Source: Acidimicrobiales bacterium (lineage in GTDB: Bacteria; Actinomycetota; Acidimicrobiia; Acidimicrobiales; Bog-793). From it: DNA of 62,387 nt. The notes under the pieces are model-generated. The model searched no databases, had not been told where the DNA came from, and saw only the letters and a program-made list of their open reading frames with translations. The position numbers and the translations under genes were made by a program. This document shows, in pieces, positions 8,767 to 16,572 of the stretch. Numbering within the stretch: position 1 is the first letter of the stretch; each line of letters begins with the position of its first letter. The stretch is from contig DATGLP010000030.1 of the NCBI GenBank assembly GCA_035294085.1, positions 1 through 62,387 on the forward strand. The letters are read 5' to 3'.

Positions 8767-9660
8767 CTACCGTGGGGGCAGCCCGTGGTGCGCGGGCAAG
8801 GACCGAAGCTGCGGGTCGCCGAAGTCGATCCGCTCGGCGCGCGCGAGCTCGGGACCGAGGAGACGGCCCCCGAGCGACGCGAACTGAGCCGCATCGCCCG
8901 AGGAGAGGAACCGGTGGGGACCCTCGGGCGGCCGCACAGCAGCGAGACCGCTCTCCCGGAGGACCTCACGGACCTCGAACGCGGTCTCCTCCGCCGACGA
9001 CACGAGCACCACGTCTCGACCCATCACGGTGCCGATCGTGCGCGCGAGGAAGGGGTAGTGCGTGCAGCCGAGCAGAAGGGTGTCGATCGAGCAGGAGCGG
9101 AGTGGAGCCAGGCGCTCTTCGACCAGGCGGCGAGCCTCGGGCCCCTCGAGCTCACCGCGCTCCACGAGCTCGACGAACCCGGGACAGGCGAGCCCATGGA
9201 CCTCGGCCGTGATCCCCAGCGCCGCGGCTGCCTTCTCGTACGCGCCCGAGGAGATCGTGCCGACCGTCCCGATGACCCCGATGCGCTGGTTCTCGCTGAC
9301 CCGGGCCGCGGCACGAAGACCTGGCTCGATGACGCCGACCACGGGGACGCGAAAGCGCGCCTGCAGGTCGCGAAGCCCCGCCGACGCCGCGGTGTTGCAG
9401 GCCACGACGAGCATCTTCACCCGCTCGCGCTCGACGAGGTAGTCAGCGATCTCGAGGCTGAACGAGCGCACCTCTTCCATCGGACGCGGTCCGTAGGGAT
9501 AGCGAGCCGTGTCGCCCACGTACACGAGGCGCTCGTTGGGCAGCAGGTCGATGAGCGCCCGGGTCACCGTGAGCCCGCCGACCCCGCTGTCGAAGACGCC
9601 GATCGGCCGCTGCCTCACGCGAAGGAGGTTAGGCGAGCGATCCGGTCGCGCCGCTGCCAC
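8767..9660 (-). CDS. murI: Glutamate racemase
   Basis: A 297-aa cofactor-independent racemase that supplies D-glutamate for peptidoglycan. It has the [13 protein letters not shown] start, the two catalytic cysteines in VACNTAAS and [10 protein letters not shown], and the [11 protein letters not shown] segment. GTG at 9660 lies 16 bp after the cysM stop. A second in-frame GTG at 9618 would start right before [10 protein letters not shown] but has no ribosome site on this strand, so I prefer 9660. Confidence 0.92.
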   Translation of the reverse strand: MAAARPDRSPNLLRVRQRPIGVFDSGVGGLTVTRALIDLLPNERLVYVGDTARYPYGPRPMEEVRSFSLEIADYLVERERVKMLVVACNTAASAGLRDLQARFRVPVVGVIEPGLRAAARVSENQRIGVIGTVGTISSGAYEKAAAALGITAEVHGLACPGFVELVERGELEGPEARRLVEERLAPLRSCSIDTLLLGCTHYPFLARTIGTVMGRDVVLVSSAEETAFEVREVLRESGLAAVRPPEGPHRFLSSGDAAQFASLGGRLLGPELARAERIDFGDPQLRSLPAHHGLPPR

Positions 9661-9676
9661 GCGGCGAGCGGCGACC

Positions 9677-10624
9677 TCAGAAGTAGATCACCCGCCTGGC
9701 CCGCTCGACGACGGCGTCCAGGTCTCCGGTCCACACACCGGTCGACAGGTACTTCCACCCGCCATCGGGCGAGAGAACGACGATCACGCCCTCCTCGATG
9801 AGACGGGCGCAGCGCACCGCGCCCGCCATCGCCGCGCCGGTCGAGATCCCCGCGAACACCCCGACCTCGGCCAGCCGCCTGGTCCACTCGACGGAGTCTC
9901 GTGGACCCACGACGGTCTTGCGGTCGAGGAGCTTCTCACCGCCGAGGTCGGTGAAGATCGGCGGGATGTAGCCCTCGTCGAGGTTCCGCAGCCCGTCGAC
10001 CATCTCGCCCGTCGGTGGCTCGACCGCCCAGACCTGGACCTCTGGGTTCTGCTCCTTGAGGTAGCGGCCGACCCCGAGCAGCGTCCCGCTCGTGCCGAGG
10101 CCCGCGACGAAGTGGGTCACCTCGGGACAGTCGCGCCAGATCTCCGGCCCCGTGCCCTCGTAGTGGGCACGGGGGTTCGCGGGGTTGCCGTACTGGTACA
10201 GGAAGACCCACTCCGGGTGCTCCTTGGCCAGCCGCTGGGCAAGCCGGACGGCACCGTTCGAGCCTTCCGACCCCGGCGACTCGATCACCTCCGCTCCCCA
10301 CACCTCGAGCAGCTGGCGACGCTCGGAGGAGACGTTCTCGGGAAGCACCACCTTGAGCCGATAGCCCTTCACCCGACAGACGAGCGCGAGGCCGATGCCC
10401 GTGTTGCCCGAGGACGGCTCGATGAGCACGGCTCCCGGGCCGAGCACGCCGCGCGCCTCCGCGTCCTCGACGAGCGCGACGGCGACCCTGTCCTTCACGG
10501 AGCCGCCGGGGTTCGTCCCCTCGAGCTTCACGACGATGCGCACCGCGGGGTTCGGGCTCAGCTGCGAGACGTCGACCATCGGCGTGTTGCCGATGAGCTC
10601 GAGCACGTTCCCGGCGATCGCCAC
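9677..10624 (-). CDS. cysM: CysM-type cysteine synthase (O-phosphoserine/thiocarboxylate-dependent)
   Basis: A 315-aa PLP enzyme of the cysteine synthase fold. It has the PLP lysine in NPGGSVKDR, the SSGNTG loop and GLGTSGTLLGVGRYL for phosphate binding. Sequence and context follow M. tuberculosis CysM, which condenses O-phosphoserine with the thiocarboxylate on CysO rather than free sulfide. The LRNxDEG stretch thought to carry the phosphoserine-selecting Arg is kept (LRNLDEG). It lies 5 bp downstream of cysO. Confidence 0.9.
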   Translation of the reverse strand: MAIAGNVLELIGNTPMVDVSQLSPNPAVRIVVKLEGTNPGGSVKDRVAVALVEDAEARGVLGPGAVLIEPSSGNTGIGLALVCRVKGYRLKVVLPENVSSERRQLLEVWGAEVIESPGSEGSNGAVRLAQRLAKEHPEWVFLYQYGNPANPRAHYEGTGPEIWRDCPEVTHFVAGLGTSGTLLGVGRYLKEQNPEVQVWAVEPPTGEMVDGLRNLDEGYIPPIFTDLGGEKLLDRKTVVGPRDSVEWTRRLAEVGVFAGISTGAAMAGAVRCARLIEEGVIVVLSPDGGWKYLSTGVWTGDLDAVVERARRVIYF

Positions 10625-10629
10625 GGCCG

Positions 10630-10920
10630 CTACGCCTGCGCGCCGCTGCCGCCGGCGACCGCCGGCAGGATCGAGATCACGTCGTCGGCGGCGACCTTCG
10701 TGTCGAGCTGGTCGAGGTAGCGGACGTCGTCGTCGTTGACGTACACGTTCACGAACCGGTGGAGGCTCCCGTCCGCGGTGAGCACCTGACCGGCGAGGCC
10801 CGGGTGGGCGGCCTCGAGCGCGCGCAGGACCTCGCCGACGGTCCCGCCCTCGACCGAGACCGTGGCCTGCCCGCCGGTCGCTGAGCGAAGCAGTGTCGGG
10901 ACACGGACTTCGACGGACAC
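10630..10920 (-). CDS. cysO: CysO sulfur-carrier protein with a C-terminal extension
   Basis: A 96-aa ubiquitin-fold (MoaD/ThiS-like) sulfur carrier. It closely follows mycobacterial CysO: VPTLLRSATGGQ, LHRFVNVYVNDDDVR and ISILPAVAGG. The carrier must expose a terminal Gly-Gly to become a thiocarboxylate, but here GG is followed by SGAQA before the stop. A processing step is therefore implied, most likely by the JAMM protease Mec encoded just upstream. GTG at 10920 follows GGAGGAG. Codons for the five extra residues read cleanly, so a simple misread of the stop is not apparent. Confidence 0.88.
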   Translation of the reverse strand: MSVEVRVPTLLRSATGGQATVSVEGGTVGEVLRALEAAHPGLAGQVLTADGSLHRFVNVYVNDDDVRYLDQLDTKVAADDVISILPAVAGGSGAQA

Positions 10921-10954
10921 AGCTCCTCCGGCAGGCTCATCGGCCAGGAAATCC

Positions 10955-10974
10955 TGACTCGCTAAGTCATAATA
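10955..10974 (-). promoter_or_regulatory. Perfect dyad and -10-like element upstream of cysO
   Basis: Between mec and cysO lies the perfect inverted repeat TGACT-N5-AGTCA (10955-10969). It directly abuts TATTAT (10974-10969), read on the minus strand as a possible -10 for a cysO-led transcript. There is no good -35. The dyad could be an operator for a sulfur-responsive regulator, but the binding protein is unknown. Confidence 0.3.
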
Positions 10975-11020
10975 GCTGCCCCCTCGCCCGCCATGACGGC
11001 GAGCGTGCGTGCGCTGGCCG

Positions 11021-11491
11021 TTAGCGCGCGAGCTCGACCGCCTCCTCGACGACTCGACCGCCGTCGATCCGGTACGAGCGGACGGACGGGACCTCGTCGC
11101 GAAGTGACACGACGACGTAGTGCCAGGCGGGATCGGGTGCCTGGGCAACATCGGTCGGAGACGGGTAGGCATCGGTGTGCGTGTGCGAGTGGAACACGCC
11201 GACGATCTCGAGGCCCTCCGCACTCGCCTCGCGATCGGCTCGGAGGTGATCTCGCCCGTCGACCGAGTACAGGCGGGCCGACTGCGCCGCGTTCCGGGTG
11301 GGGTAGCAGCGCCGGACCTCTCCCGTGGAGGCGACGCCCACGAGCAGGCCGCACCCCTCCTCCGGATAGGCGGAGAGACAGTGAGCCACCATCGCCTCGA
11401 GCACGGCCCGCTCCAGGTGCAGGCGCGGCGGGCCCGGCTGCGTGCAAGCCACCGACGACGCCGATGGCGCGGGTCCGAACGGATCACCCAT
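11021..11491 (-). CDS. mec: Mec-type JAMM zinc metallopeptidase
   Basis: A 156-aa protease of the JAMM/MPN+ family. It shows the catalytic Glu in PEEGCGLLVG and the zinc motif HSHTHTDAYPSPTD (HxH-x7-S-x2-D). In M. tuberculosis Mec releases cysteine from the CysO-Cys adduct. Here it may also remove the five residues after the CysO Gly-Gly. It heads the leftward cysO-cysM-murI-rph-rdgB series. The ATG at 11491 is only about 22 bp from the divergent smpB start, so GTG at 11452 is a possible alternative. Confidence 0.9.
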   Translation of the reverse strand: MGDPFGPAPSASSVACTQPGPPRLHLERAVLEAMVAHCLSAYPEEGCGLLVGVASTGEVRRCYPTRNAAQSARLYSVDGRDHLRADREASAEGLEIVGVFHSHTHTDAYPSPTDVAQAPDPAWHYVVVSLRDEVPSVRSYRIDGGRVVEEAVELAR

Positions 11492-11516
11492 GCCCGTCGG
11501 AGGCTAGCTTGTCGTG

Positions 11517-12035
11517 ATGACAGCGACGAGGGCGAAGCAGGCTCACCGCCGGTCGAGCGCGTCCCACCAGCGCGGGGCAGACCGCCGGGTCGCCCTGAAC
11601 CGGCGCGCGCGGCACGAGTACGACATCCTCAGGACGCTCGAGTGCGGGATCGAGCTCCGCGGAGGAGAGGTGAAGTCCCTGCGCGCCGGACAGGTCAGCC
11701 TCCAGGACGCCTACGCCCGTGTGGAGAGCGGCGAGATCTGGCTGCTCGGAGCGCGCATCGCGCCCTACGAGTTCTCGAGCGGCTTCGGCTACGTGGACCC
11801 CGAGCGCCCTCGCCGTCTCCTGCTGCACCGAGCCGAGATCGACGAGCTGGCCGGCCTCGTCGCGCAGCAGTCGCTGACCCTCGTACCGCTGTCCATCTAC
11901 TTCCGCGACGGTCGCGCCAAGGTGGAGCTCGCCCTCGCCCGGGGGCGCCGCCTCTACGACAAACGGCGAGCCATCGCGGAGCGCGAGGCGCGGGTCGAGG
12001 CAGCGCGCGCCATCAAGGCCTACCAGCACCGCTGA
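11517..12035 (+). CDS. smpB: SsrA-binding protein SmpB
   Basis: A 172-aa partner of tmRNA in trans-translation, which rescues stalled ribosomes. The core NRRARHEYDI, GIELRGGEVKSLRAGQ, DAYARVESGEIWL and the basic C-terminal tail rich in Arg and Lys (KRRAIAEREARVEAARAIK) are typical. GGAGG near 11499 serves ATG at 11517; a GTG at 11514 is also possible. The ssrA gene starts 50 bp downstream, the usual pairing. Confidence 0.93.
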   Translation: MTATRAKQAHRRSSASHQRGADRRVALNRRARHEYDILRTLECGIELRGGEVKSLRAGQVSLQDAYARVESGEIWLLGARIAPYEFSSGFGYVDPERPRRLLLHRAEIDELAGLVAQQSLTLVPLSIYFRDGRAKVELALARGRRLYDKRRAIAEREARVEAARAIKAYQHR

Positions 12036-12068
12036 GGAGCCCCCGACAGCGCACGTGCGGCCAGCGGC

Positions 12069-12074
12069 TACACT
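12069..12074 (+). promoter_or_regulatory. -10 element of ssrA
   Basis: TACACT lies 10 nt upstream of the mature tmRNA 5' end and fits a housekeeping -10. No convincing -35 is visible in the GC-rich stretch before it. Confidence 0.4.
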
Positions 12075-12084
12075 GACCAGGGAA

Positions 12085-12433
12085 GGGGGTGACAGGCTTC
12101 GACTTCGGTCGTCGACGTGGGAGAAGCGAGCCGTGGTCTCCGGAGCCACGTTAAAGAGCCGGAGCACAAAACAAACGCCGAGCCTAAGCTCGCGCTTGCC
12201 GCCTAGCTGACGGCAACGTCTGGCCGGTCCAAGCCCCACGGGCCGGATCCAGGCGTCATCTTGTGGGGATCACCTGACTGAGGCTGTCGGCGCGTCGGTC
12301 AGGGACATCGCTGCCGACTTGGGTTGCACCCCGCGCCGGTGCCGGGATGGAGCCCGAGATGCCATGGCCGGATGCGCTCGGAGAAGGCCCACGGAGATCC
12401 CGAAGGACGCGGGTTCGATTCCCGCCACCTCCA
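12085..12433 (+). ncRNA. ssrA: Transfer-messenger RNA (tmRNA)
   Basis: The 5' end GGGGGTGACAGGCTTCGAC and the 3' end GGGTTCGATTCCCGCCACCTCC-A make a tRNA-like domain. GGGGGTG pairs with CACCTCC (one G-U), the T loop GGTTCGATTCC is standard, and the discriminator is A at 12433. CCA is not encoded. The mature RNA is about 349 nt. It carries tag codons at 12177-12206 and lies directly after smpB. Confidence 0.95.
12177..12206 (+). other. tmRNA proteolysis-tag frame AEPKLALAA
   Basis: Reading GCC GAG CCT AAG CTC GCG CTT GCC GCC TAG gives the nine-residue tag AEPKLALAA. It ends in the conserved LAA that recruits ClpXP-type proteases. The A-rich run ACAAAACAAAC sits just before the resume codon. 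Tags in better known actinobacteria are longer (ending YALAA or similar), so this is a short version. The resume codon is inferred by frame and family pattern. Confidence 0.75.
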
Positions 12434-12897
12434 CAAGCGCGTGTTCGCATCGGCAGGCACGCAGTGTTCGCAATTGGCGCTAGCACGGCGCGGATGGGGC
12501 CCCGAGAGGGGTCAGACTCGGAATGCCCAGCCTTCGCGCCGCTGCTAGGCAGCGATCCAGCTCGGGGAGCGCCAGCCGACGGATCCTTAGCGCGCCGCGA
12601 TCGGAGCGCGTGGCGACTGCGTCGTTCTCCTCCTCGAGGTGCTCGATTCTCCTCTGCGAGGTGCTCGGTCGGCGAGCCCGCGAGCGGCCACCTCGACCTC
12701 GCCGACGCCTTCTCGGGGCAGGACGAGACGTCTCCGGTGGTCCCCAGGCATCCGTCGCGCGTTTCGTCACGTGGGTGACCTGGAGTGCAAGGCGGACGGC
12801 GGTGCTCCTTCTCCCCGCCGCAGATGCAGCGCATCCGGCTCCTCCCTCCGCTCGCGGCACTGGCCTCGTCGTCGGCGCGCCGGCCGCGCTCCCCCCC
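12434..12897. other. Stretch without a supported gene, after ssrA
   Basis: About 460 bp between the tmRNA 3' end and arsC. Open frames exist on both strands but overlap the RNA gene or lack family resemblance and ribosome sites. The tmRNA 3' end is a favourite integration site, yet I see no integrase and no repeat of the attachment sequence. Confidence 0.5.
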
Positions 12898-13308
12898 TCA
12901 CTGTGGGGTACGGAGGTTCGCGAGCAGGTCGCGCACGTGCCGGTCGATCTCGTCCACGATCGAGCGCACCGCGGAGACGTCCTTCCCGGCGGGGTCCTCG
13001 AGCTCCCAGTCGAGGTAGCGCTTGCCGGGGACGACGGGGCAGGAGGCGCCGCACCCCATCGTGACGACCACGTCGGCCACCTCCACGTCCCCGTGCGTGA
13101 CGAGCCTTGGGAGCTCTCGCGACGGGTCGAGGCCGCGCTCGCGCAGCACCGCGACGACAGCGGGGTTCAGCTCGCTGCCCGGCTCCGTACCGGCCGAGCG
13201 GACCTCCACGGCGCCCCGCGCGTAGTGCTCGAGCAGGACCTTCGCTGCAAGGCTGCGACCCGCGTTGTGGGTGCAGAGGAAGAGCACGACCGGTCGCCGC
13301 TCCGTCAT
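12898..13308 (-). CDS. arsC: Arsenate reductase, low-molecular-weight phosphatase fold
   Basis: A 136-aa protein with the CX5R phosphatase loop CTHNAGRS near the N-terminus, VRSAGTEPGSELNP, and the distal region MGCGASCPVVPGKRYLDWELEDPAG. These are typical of thioredoxin- or mycothiol-coupled ArsC proteins, which reduce arsenate to arsenite for export. Which thiol system regenerates it is not shown. The ATG at 13308 overlaps the acr3 stop by 4 bp, so it is translated last in the arsI-acr3-arsC operon. Confidence 0.9.
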   Translation of the reverse strand: MTERRPVVLFLCTHNAGRSLAAKVLLEHYARGAVEVRSAGTEPGSELNPAVVAVLRERGLDPSRELPRLVTHGDVEVADVVVTMGCGASCPVVPGKRYLDWELEDPAGKDVSAVRSIVDEIDRHVRDLLANLRTPQ

Positions 13309-14474
13309 CGCCGACCGTCCGCACCCTCGATCTCACGCCTACCCCGGAGCGGTGGTCCGAAGCTCGCCGGCGCGCTCGCCCCCGCGAGGAGGCGCTGGCG
13401 GAGCCCCAGCGAGACGTACACGAGCGTTAGGAGCACCGGCACCTCGACGAGCGGACCGACCACCCCGGCGAGCGCTTCACCCGAGGTGGCGCCGAAGACA
13501 CCGACTGCGACCGCGATGGCCAGCTCGAAGTTGTTGCCAGCCGCGGTGAACGAGAGCGTGGCGGTGCGCTCGTAGTCCAGCCCGAGCGCCCTCCCGAGGA
13601 CGAAGGCGCCGGCCCACATCACGACGAAGTAGGCCACGAGCGGCACGGCGATGCGGACCACGTCGAGAGGATGCCCGGTGATCGCGCGCCCCTGCAGGGC
13701 GAAGAGGACGACGACCGTGAACAACAGCCCGTACAGGGCGAAGGGACCGAGGCGCGGGAGCAGGTGCGTCTCGTACCAGTCCTCCCCTCTCCAGCACACG
13801 CCGAGCACGCGCGTCGCGATGCCAGCGGCGAGCGGCACACCGAGGAAGAGGGCGACCGAGGAGGCGATGAGGCCGACGGGCGCGTCGATGCGACGACCGC
13901 CGAGGCCCAGCCACCCGGGCAGCACGACGAGGTAGAGGTAGGCGAGCGCCGAGTAGGCCGCGATCTGGAACACGGCATTGAGCGCCACGAGCACCGCCGC
14001 CGCCTCGCGGTCGCCACCGGCCAGGTCGTTCCAGATGAGCACCATGGCGATGCAGCGGGCCAGCCCGACGACGATGAGGCCGGTCCGGTACGCGGGCGCG
14101 TCGGCGAGCCACAGCCAGGCGAAGCAGAACATGACCGCCGGGCCGATAACCCAGTTGAGCACGAGCGACGCCACGAGAAGGCGGCGGTCGCGGGCAACCC
14201 CGCCGAGCTTCGAGAAGCGCACCTTGGCGAGCGGCGGGTACATCATCGCGAGGAGCCCGACGAAGATCGACGCCGGAACGCCGTCGGTCACCTGCGCGCC
14301 GTCGAGCGCGCGGCCGAGTCCGTGCACGCTCCGGCCGAGCCCCAGGCCGAGCCCCATGGCGAGGAGGATCCACGCCGGGAGGGACCGGTCGACGAGCGAC
14401 AGCCCTGCGATCGGGGAGGCGCGCCCGGCGCTGGCGGGCGCGAGTGCCGCCGCCTCCCGCCCGCTCTCCCTCAC
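13305..14474 (-). CDS. acr3: Acr3-family arsenite exporter
   Basis: A 389-aa membrane protein with about ten hydrophobic segments. It has the Acr3 signatures GLARCIAMVLIWNDLAGGD (containing the conserved Cys), FTAAGNNFELAIAVAVGVFG and the early MMYPPLAKV. It pumps arsenite out using the proton gradient. GTG at 14474 overlaps the arsI stop in GTGA. The much longer open frame upstream is a basic, unconserved run and is not part of the gene. Confidence 0.92.
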   Translation of the reverse strand: MRESGREAAALAPASAGRASPIAGLSLVDRSLPAWILLAMGLGLGLGRSVHGLGRALDGAQVTDGVPASIFVGLLAMMYPPLAKVRFSKLGGVARDRRLLVASLVLNWVIGPAVMFCFAWLWLADAPAYRTGLIVVGLARCIAMVLIWNDLAGGDREAAAVLVALNAVFQIAAYSALAYLYLVVLPGWLGLGGRRIDAPVGLIASSVALFLGVPLAAGIATRVLGVCWRGEDWYETHLLPRLGPFALYGLLFTVVVLFALQGRAITGHPLDVVRIAVPLVAYFVVMWAGAFVLGRALGLDYERTATLSFTAAGNNFELAIAVAVGVFGATSGEALAGVVGPLVEVPVLLTLVYVSLGLRQRLLAGASAPASFGPPLRGRREIEGADGRR

Positions 14475-14962
14475 GTGCCGGGACTGTCGCTCGCGCAGCA
14501 CGCCACCGCTGGCGCACGACAGGAGCTCGTGTCGCCTGCGCCGCCCATCCGCGCGTCCGCGAGGACCGTGTAGACCTCCCAGGGCGTGCCGTCCGGGTCG
14601 GCGACCCAGACCTTGTCCTGCACGGCGTGGCAGCACGTCGCGGCCTGCTCGGTGACGACCGCCAGCCCCTCGTCCGACAGGCGCCGTGTCGCTCGCGCGA
14701 CCTCGTCCCTCCCGCTGACCTCGATGCCGAGGTGGTTCAGCACTCCTGCGCCTCCCCTGCCCCGAACCCGTGGATCCTCGATCAGCACGAGCTTGAGCGG
14801 GGGGTCGGCAACGGCGAAGTTCGCGTAGCCATCTCGCCGCTTCGCCGGCTCGGCCCGGAGGAGCTTGCGGTAGAAGTCGACCGACGCCTGAAGGTCGGAG
14901 ACGCTCAGGGCCAGCTGGACACGAGACGTGGGACGTCGGTGAGAAGTAGCATTCACGGACAT
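14471..14962 (-). CDS. arsI: ArsI/CadI-type VOC metalloenzyme (C-As lyase)
   Basis: A 163-aa vicinal-oxygen-chelate protein. The start RVQLALSVSDLQASVDFYRKLL, then LNHLGIEV (metal His), ATCCHAVQDKVWVADPDG with the vicinal cysteine pair, and WEVYTVL (metal Glu) match ArsI and CadI. ArsI is a ferrous dioxygenase that cleaves the carbon-arsenic bond of trivalent organoarsenicals such as methylarsenite. The C-terminus adds further cysteines (SSCRAPAVACC). It is the first gene of the leftward arsenic operon and faces arsR. Its ATG lies about 7 nt after a predicted -10, so its mRNA may be leaderless. Confidence 0.88.
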   Translation of the reverse strand: MSVNATSHRRPTSRVQLALSVSDLQASVDFYRKLLRAEPAKRRDGYANFAVADPPLKLVLIEDPRVRGRGGAGVLNHLGIEVSGRDEVARATRRLSDEGLAVVTEQAATCCHAVQDKVWVADPDGTPWEVYTVLADARMGGAGDTSSCRAPAVACCASDSPGT

Positions 14963-14969
14963 CGATCAC

Positions 14970-14998
14970 AGTCTCGCAGGTTGATCGACAACGGTCAA
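14970..14998. promoter_or_regulatory. Divergent arsI/arsR control region with ArsR-type dyad
   Basis: An imperfect 18-bp dyad TTGATCGACAACGGTCAA spans 14981-14998 (12 of 18 positions symmetrical). On the minus strand TTGACC (14998-14993), a 17-base spacer and GAGACT (14975-14970) could be the arsI promoter, so the dyad covers its -35. ArsR-family repressors bind such dyads and leave when arsenite binds. The site is inferred from symmetry and position. Confidence 0.5.
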
Positions 14999-15012
14999 TC
15001 CAGGAGGTGGAC

Positions 15013-15363
15013 GTGCAGCGAGGGAGCGCAGCGATCGCGAACAGCCCGGCGAACCCCCCGCTGTGCTGTGGCGCCATCACGCGAGCGCCGCTCGCCGAGG
15101 CCGACGCGCAGCGTCTCGCACGAGTCCTCGAAGCGCTCGCAGACCCCGTCCGCCTCCGGCTCCTGTCGATCGTCGCCGCGCACGGCGAGGTGTGCTCGTG
15201 CGACCTCGAGCGGCCCCTCGGCAGGGCCCAGCCCACGATCTCGCACCACACCAAGGTGCTCGCCGAAGCGGGGCTGCTGACCGGCGAGCGTCGAGGCCGC
15301 TGGACGTGGTGGCGGATCGAGCCGGCGCGCCTGGCCGAGGTGCGGCGGGCCCTCGGCGCCTGA
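15013..15363 (+). CDS. arsR: ArsR/SmtB-family metalloregulator
   Basis: A 116-aa winged-helix repressor. The helix-turn-helix is RLARVLEALADPVRLRLLSIV followed by VCSCDLERPLGRAQPTISHHTKVLAEAGLL. The CxC in the recognition segment (EVCSCDL) is the arsenite site of classic ArsR; an additional CC (PPLCCGA) lies near the N-terminus as in actinobacterial ArsR. I place the start at GTG 15013, 5 nt after AGGAGG; GTG at 15007 would overlap the ribosome site. It likely represses arsI-acr3-arsC and itself. Confidence 0.92.
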   Translation: MQRGSAAIANSPANPPLCCGAITRAPLAEADAQRLARVLEALADPVRLRLLSIVAAHGEVCSCDLERPLGRAQPTISHHTKVLAEAGLLTGERRGRWTWWRIEPARLAEVRRALGA

Positions 15364-15692
15364 ACGCGCCCCCGGCCCGAGGCGCCCGGCGCGAGGAACC
15401 GGAGGGCGGACCCGGGGCGCCGTGCGGCGACGGACGCGTCGGCCGCAGCTGCTCGGCCGGCGAGCAGCGACGAGGTCGCCTGCCCGCTCGACCGCCCACT
15501 GAACGGCTCGACGCGCGCCCTCGCTCACCACCCGCTGCGCCGCGTGCCGCCGACCGGTGCGCGCCGAGAGAAGGTTTCCGCTAGGCTGCTTGTCCGGTCA
15601 TCAAGAGATACTCGGGAGTTGGCCGGAGCCGTCGCGAGGTCATGCTGCGGACGCCGACCGCGACGAGGGCTCCTCACGGCAGGAGGAGGGCG
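15364..15692. other. Intergenic stretch before the GntR regulator
   Basis: About 330 bp between arsR and the inositol regulator, with no supported gene. It contains TGTCCGGTCA at 15591-15600, an 8-of-10 match to the motif found upstream of iolC, which could mean autoregulation. It is weak evidence alone because the consensus is short and degenerate. Confidence 0.35.
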
Positions 15693-16439
15693 GTGATCGA
15701 GCTCGACAGCCAGCGCCTCGACCGTGACAGCCCGGTTCCGCTGTGGTTCCAGATTGCCGAGCTGTTCCGGGGCGCGATCGAGAGCGGAGCACTCGCGCCC
15801 GGCGAGCGGCTCGACAACGAGATCGAGATCTCCGAGCGGCTCGGCGTCAGCCGCCCGACGGTGCGCCAGGCCATCCAGGCGCTCGTGCAGAAGGACCTCG
15901 TCGTGCGCCGCCGGGGGGTGGGCACCATCGTCGCCGCGCGCCGCATCAAACGGCCCGTCGCGCTGACGAGCCTCCACGACGACCTCCAGCGCGCGGGCCG
16001 GCGCCCCGAAACCGAGGTCCTTCGCCTCGAGGAGCACCCGGCCAGCCCCGAGCTCGCCGCCTCGCTCGCGATCACCCCCGGCGACCCGGTCCTGCACATC
16101 GAGCGCCTGCGCTTCGCCGAAGGTGCACCGCTCGCGCTCATGGAGAACTTTGTACCCGTGGCCGTGCTCGGCACGGCGATCGACAAGGCCTCGCTCGAGT
16201 CCCACGGCCTCTACGAGCTGTTCCGTCAACGCGGCCTGCGACCGCAGAGCGCGGAGGAGACGATCGGCGCGCGGACCGCGAGCGCGCACGAGGCGCGCCT
16301 CCTGCGGGTCGGTCGCAACGCGACGGTCCTCACCATGACGCGCACGGCCGCCGACGCAACCGGCAGGATCCTCGAGATCGGCCGCCACATCTACCTCGCG
16401 AGCCGGTACTCCTTCGAGATCAGCCTCTGGCTGAAGTAG
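15693..16439 (+). CDS. GntR/HutC-family regulator, candidate IolR
   Basis: A 248-aa regulator with an N-terminal GntR winged helix (PLWFQIAELFRGAIESGAL, then EISERLGVSRPTVRQAIQALVQ) and a C-terminal UTRA ligand domain (LRFAEGAPLALMENFVP to YSFEISLWLK). GTG at 15693 follows AGGAGG. In Corynebacterium glutamicum a GntR-type IolR represses inositol genes. This gene heads the rightward iol arm, 133 bp before iolC, so a matching role is likely. The ligand is probably an inositol intermediate but cannot be read from sequence. Confidence 0.8.
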   Translation: MIELDSQRLDRDSPVPLWFQIAELFRGAIESGALAPGERLDNEIEISERLGVSRPTVRQAIQALVQKDLVVRRRGVGTIVAARRIKRPVALTSLHDDLQRAGRRPETEVLRLEEHPASPELAASLAITPGDPVLHIERLRFAEGAPLALMENFVPVAVLGTAIDKASLESHGLYELFRQRGLRPQSAEETIGARTASAHEARLLRVGRNATVLTMTRTAADATGRILEIGRHIYLASRYSFEISLWLK

Positions 16440-16455
16440 GCGCACGCTCCAACGC

Positions 16456-16504
16456 TGTCAGGACATCTTGGCATGTTGACGAGCTCGCTCGCCCGACCTA
16501 GCGT
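16456..16504 (+). promoter_or_regulatory. iolC promoter with IolR-like operator
   Basis: TGTCAGGACA at 16456-16465 reads TGTCCTGACA on the other strand, an exact fit to the KGWCHTRACA consensus that I recall for C. glutamicum IolR. Ten bases further, TTGACG (16476-16481), a 17-base spacer and TAGCGT (16499-16504) form a plausible promoter for iolC. The 14 bases GTCAGGACATCTTG recur at 27909-27922, before the leftward PiT-iolBDA arm. Confidence 0.6.
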
Positions 16505-16572
16505 GGAGCAGATCCGAGGCAGGTGGCCGAGATGACAGCGCTGGCCGGACGCTCGAGCAAGCGGCGGCAGAG

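Noticed and set aside
12400-12900. Integrated element at the tmRNA 3' end
   Set aside because: No integrase, no repeated attachment sequence and no foreign genes next to ssrA in this window.
12523-13575. A 350-aa plus-strand open frame after ssrA
   Set aside because: It runs antisense to arsC and acr3 and has no family features or ribosome site.
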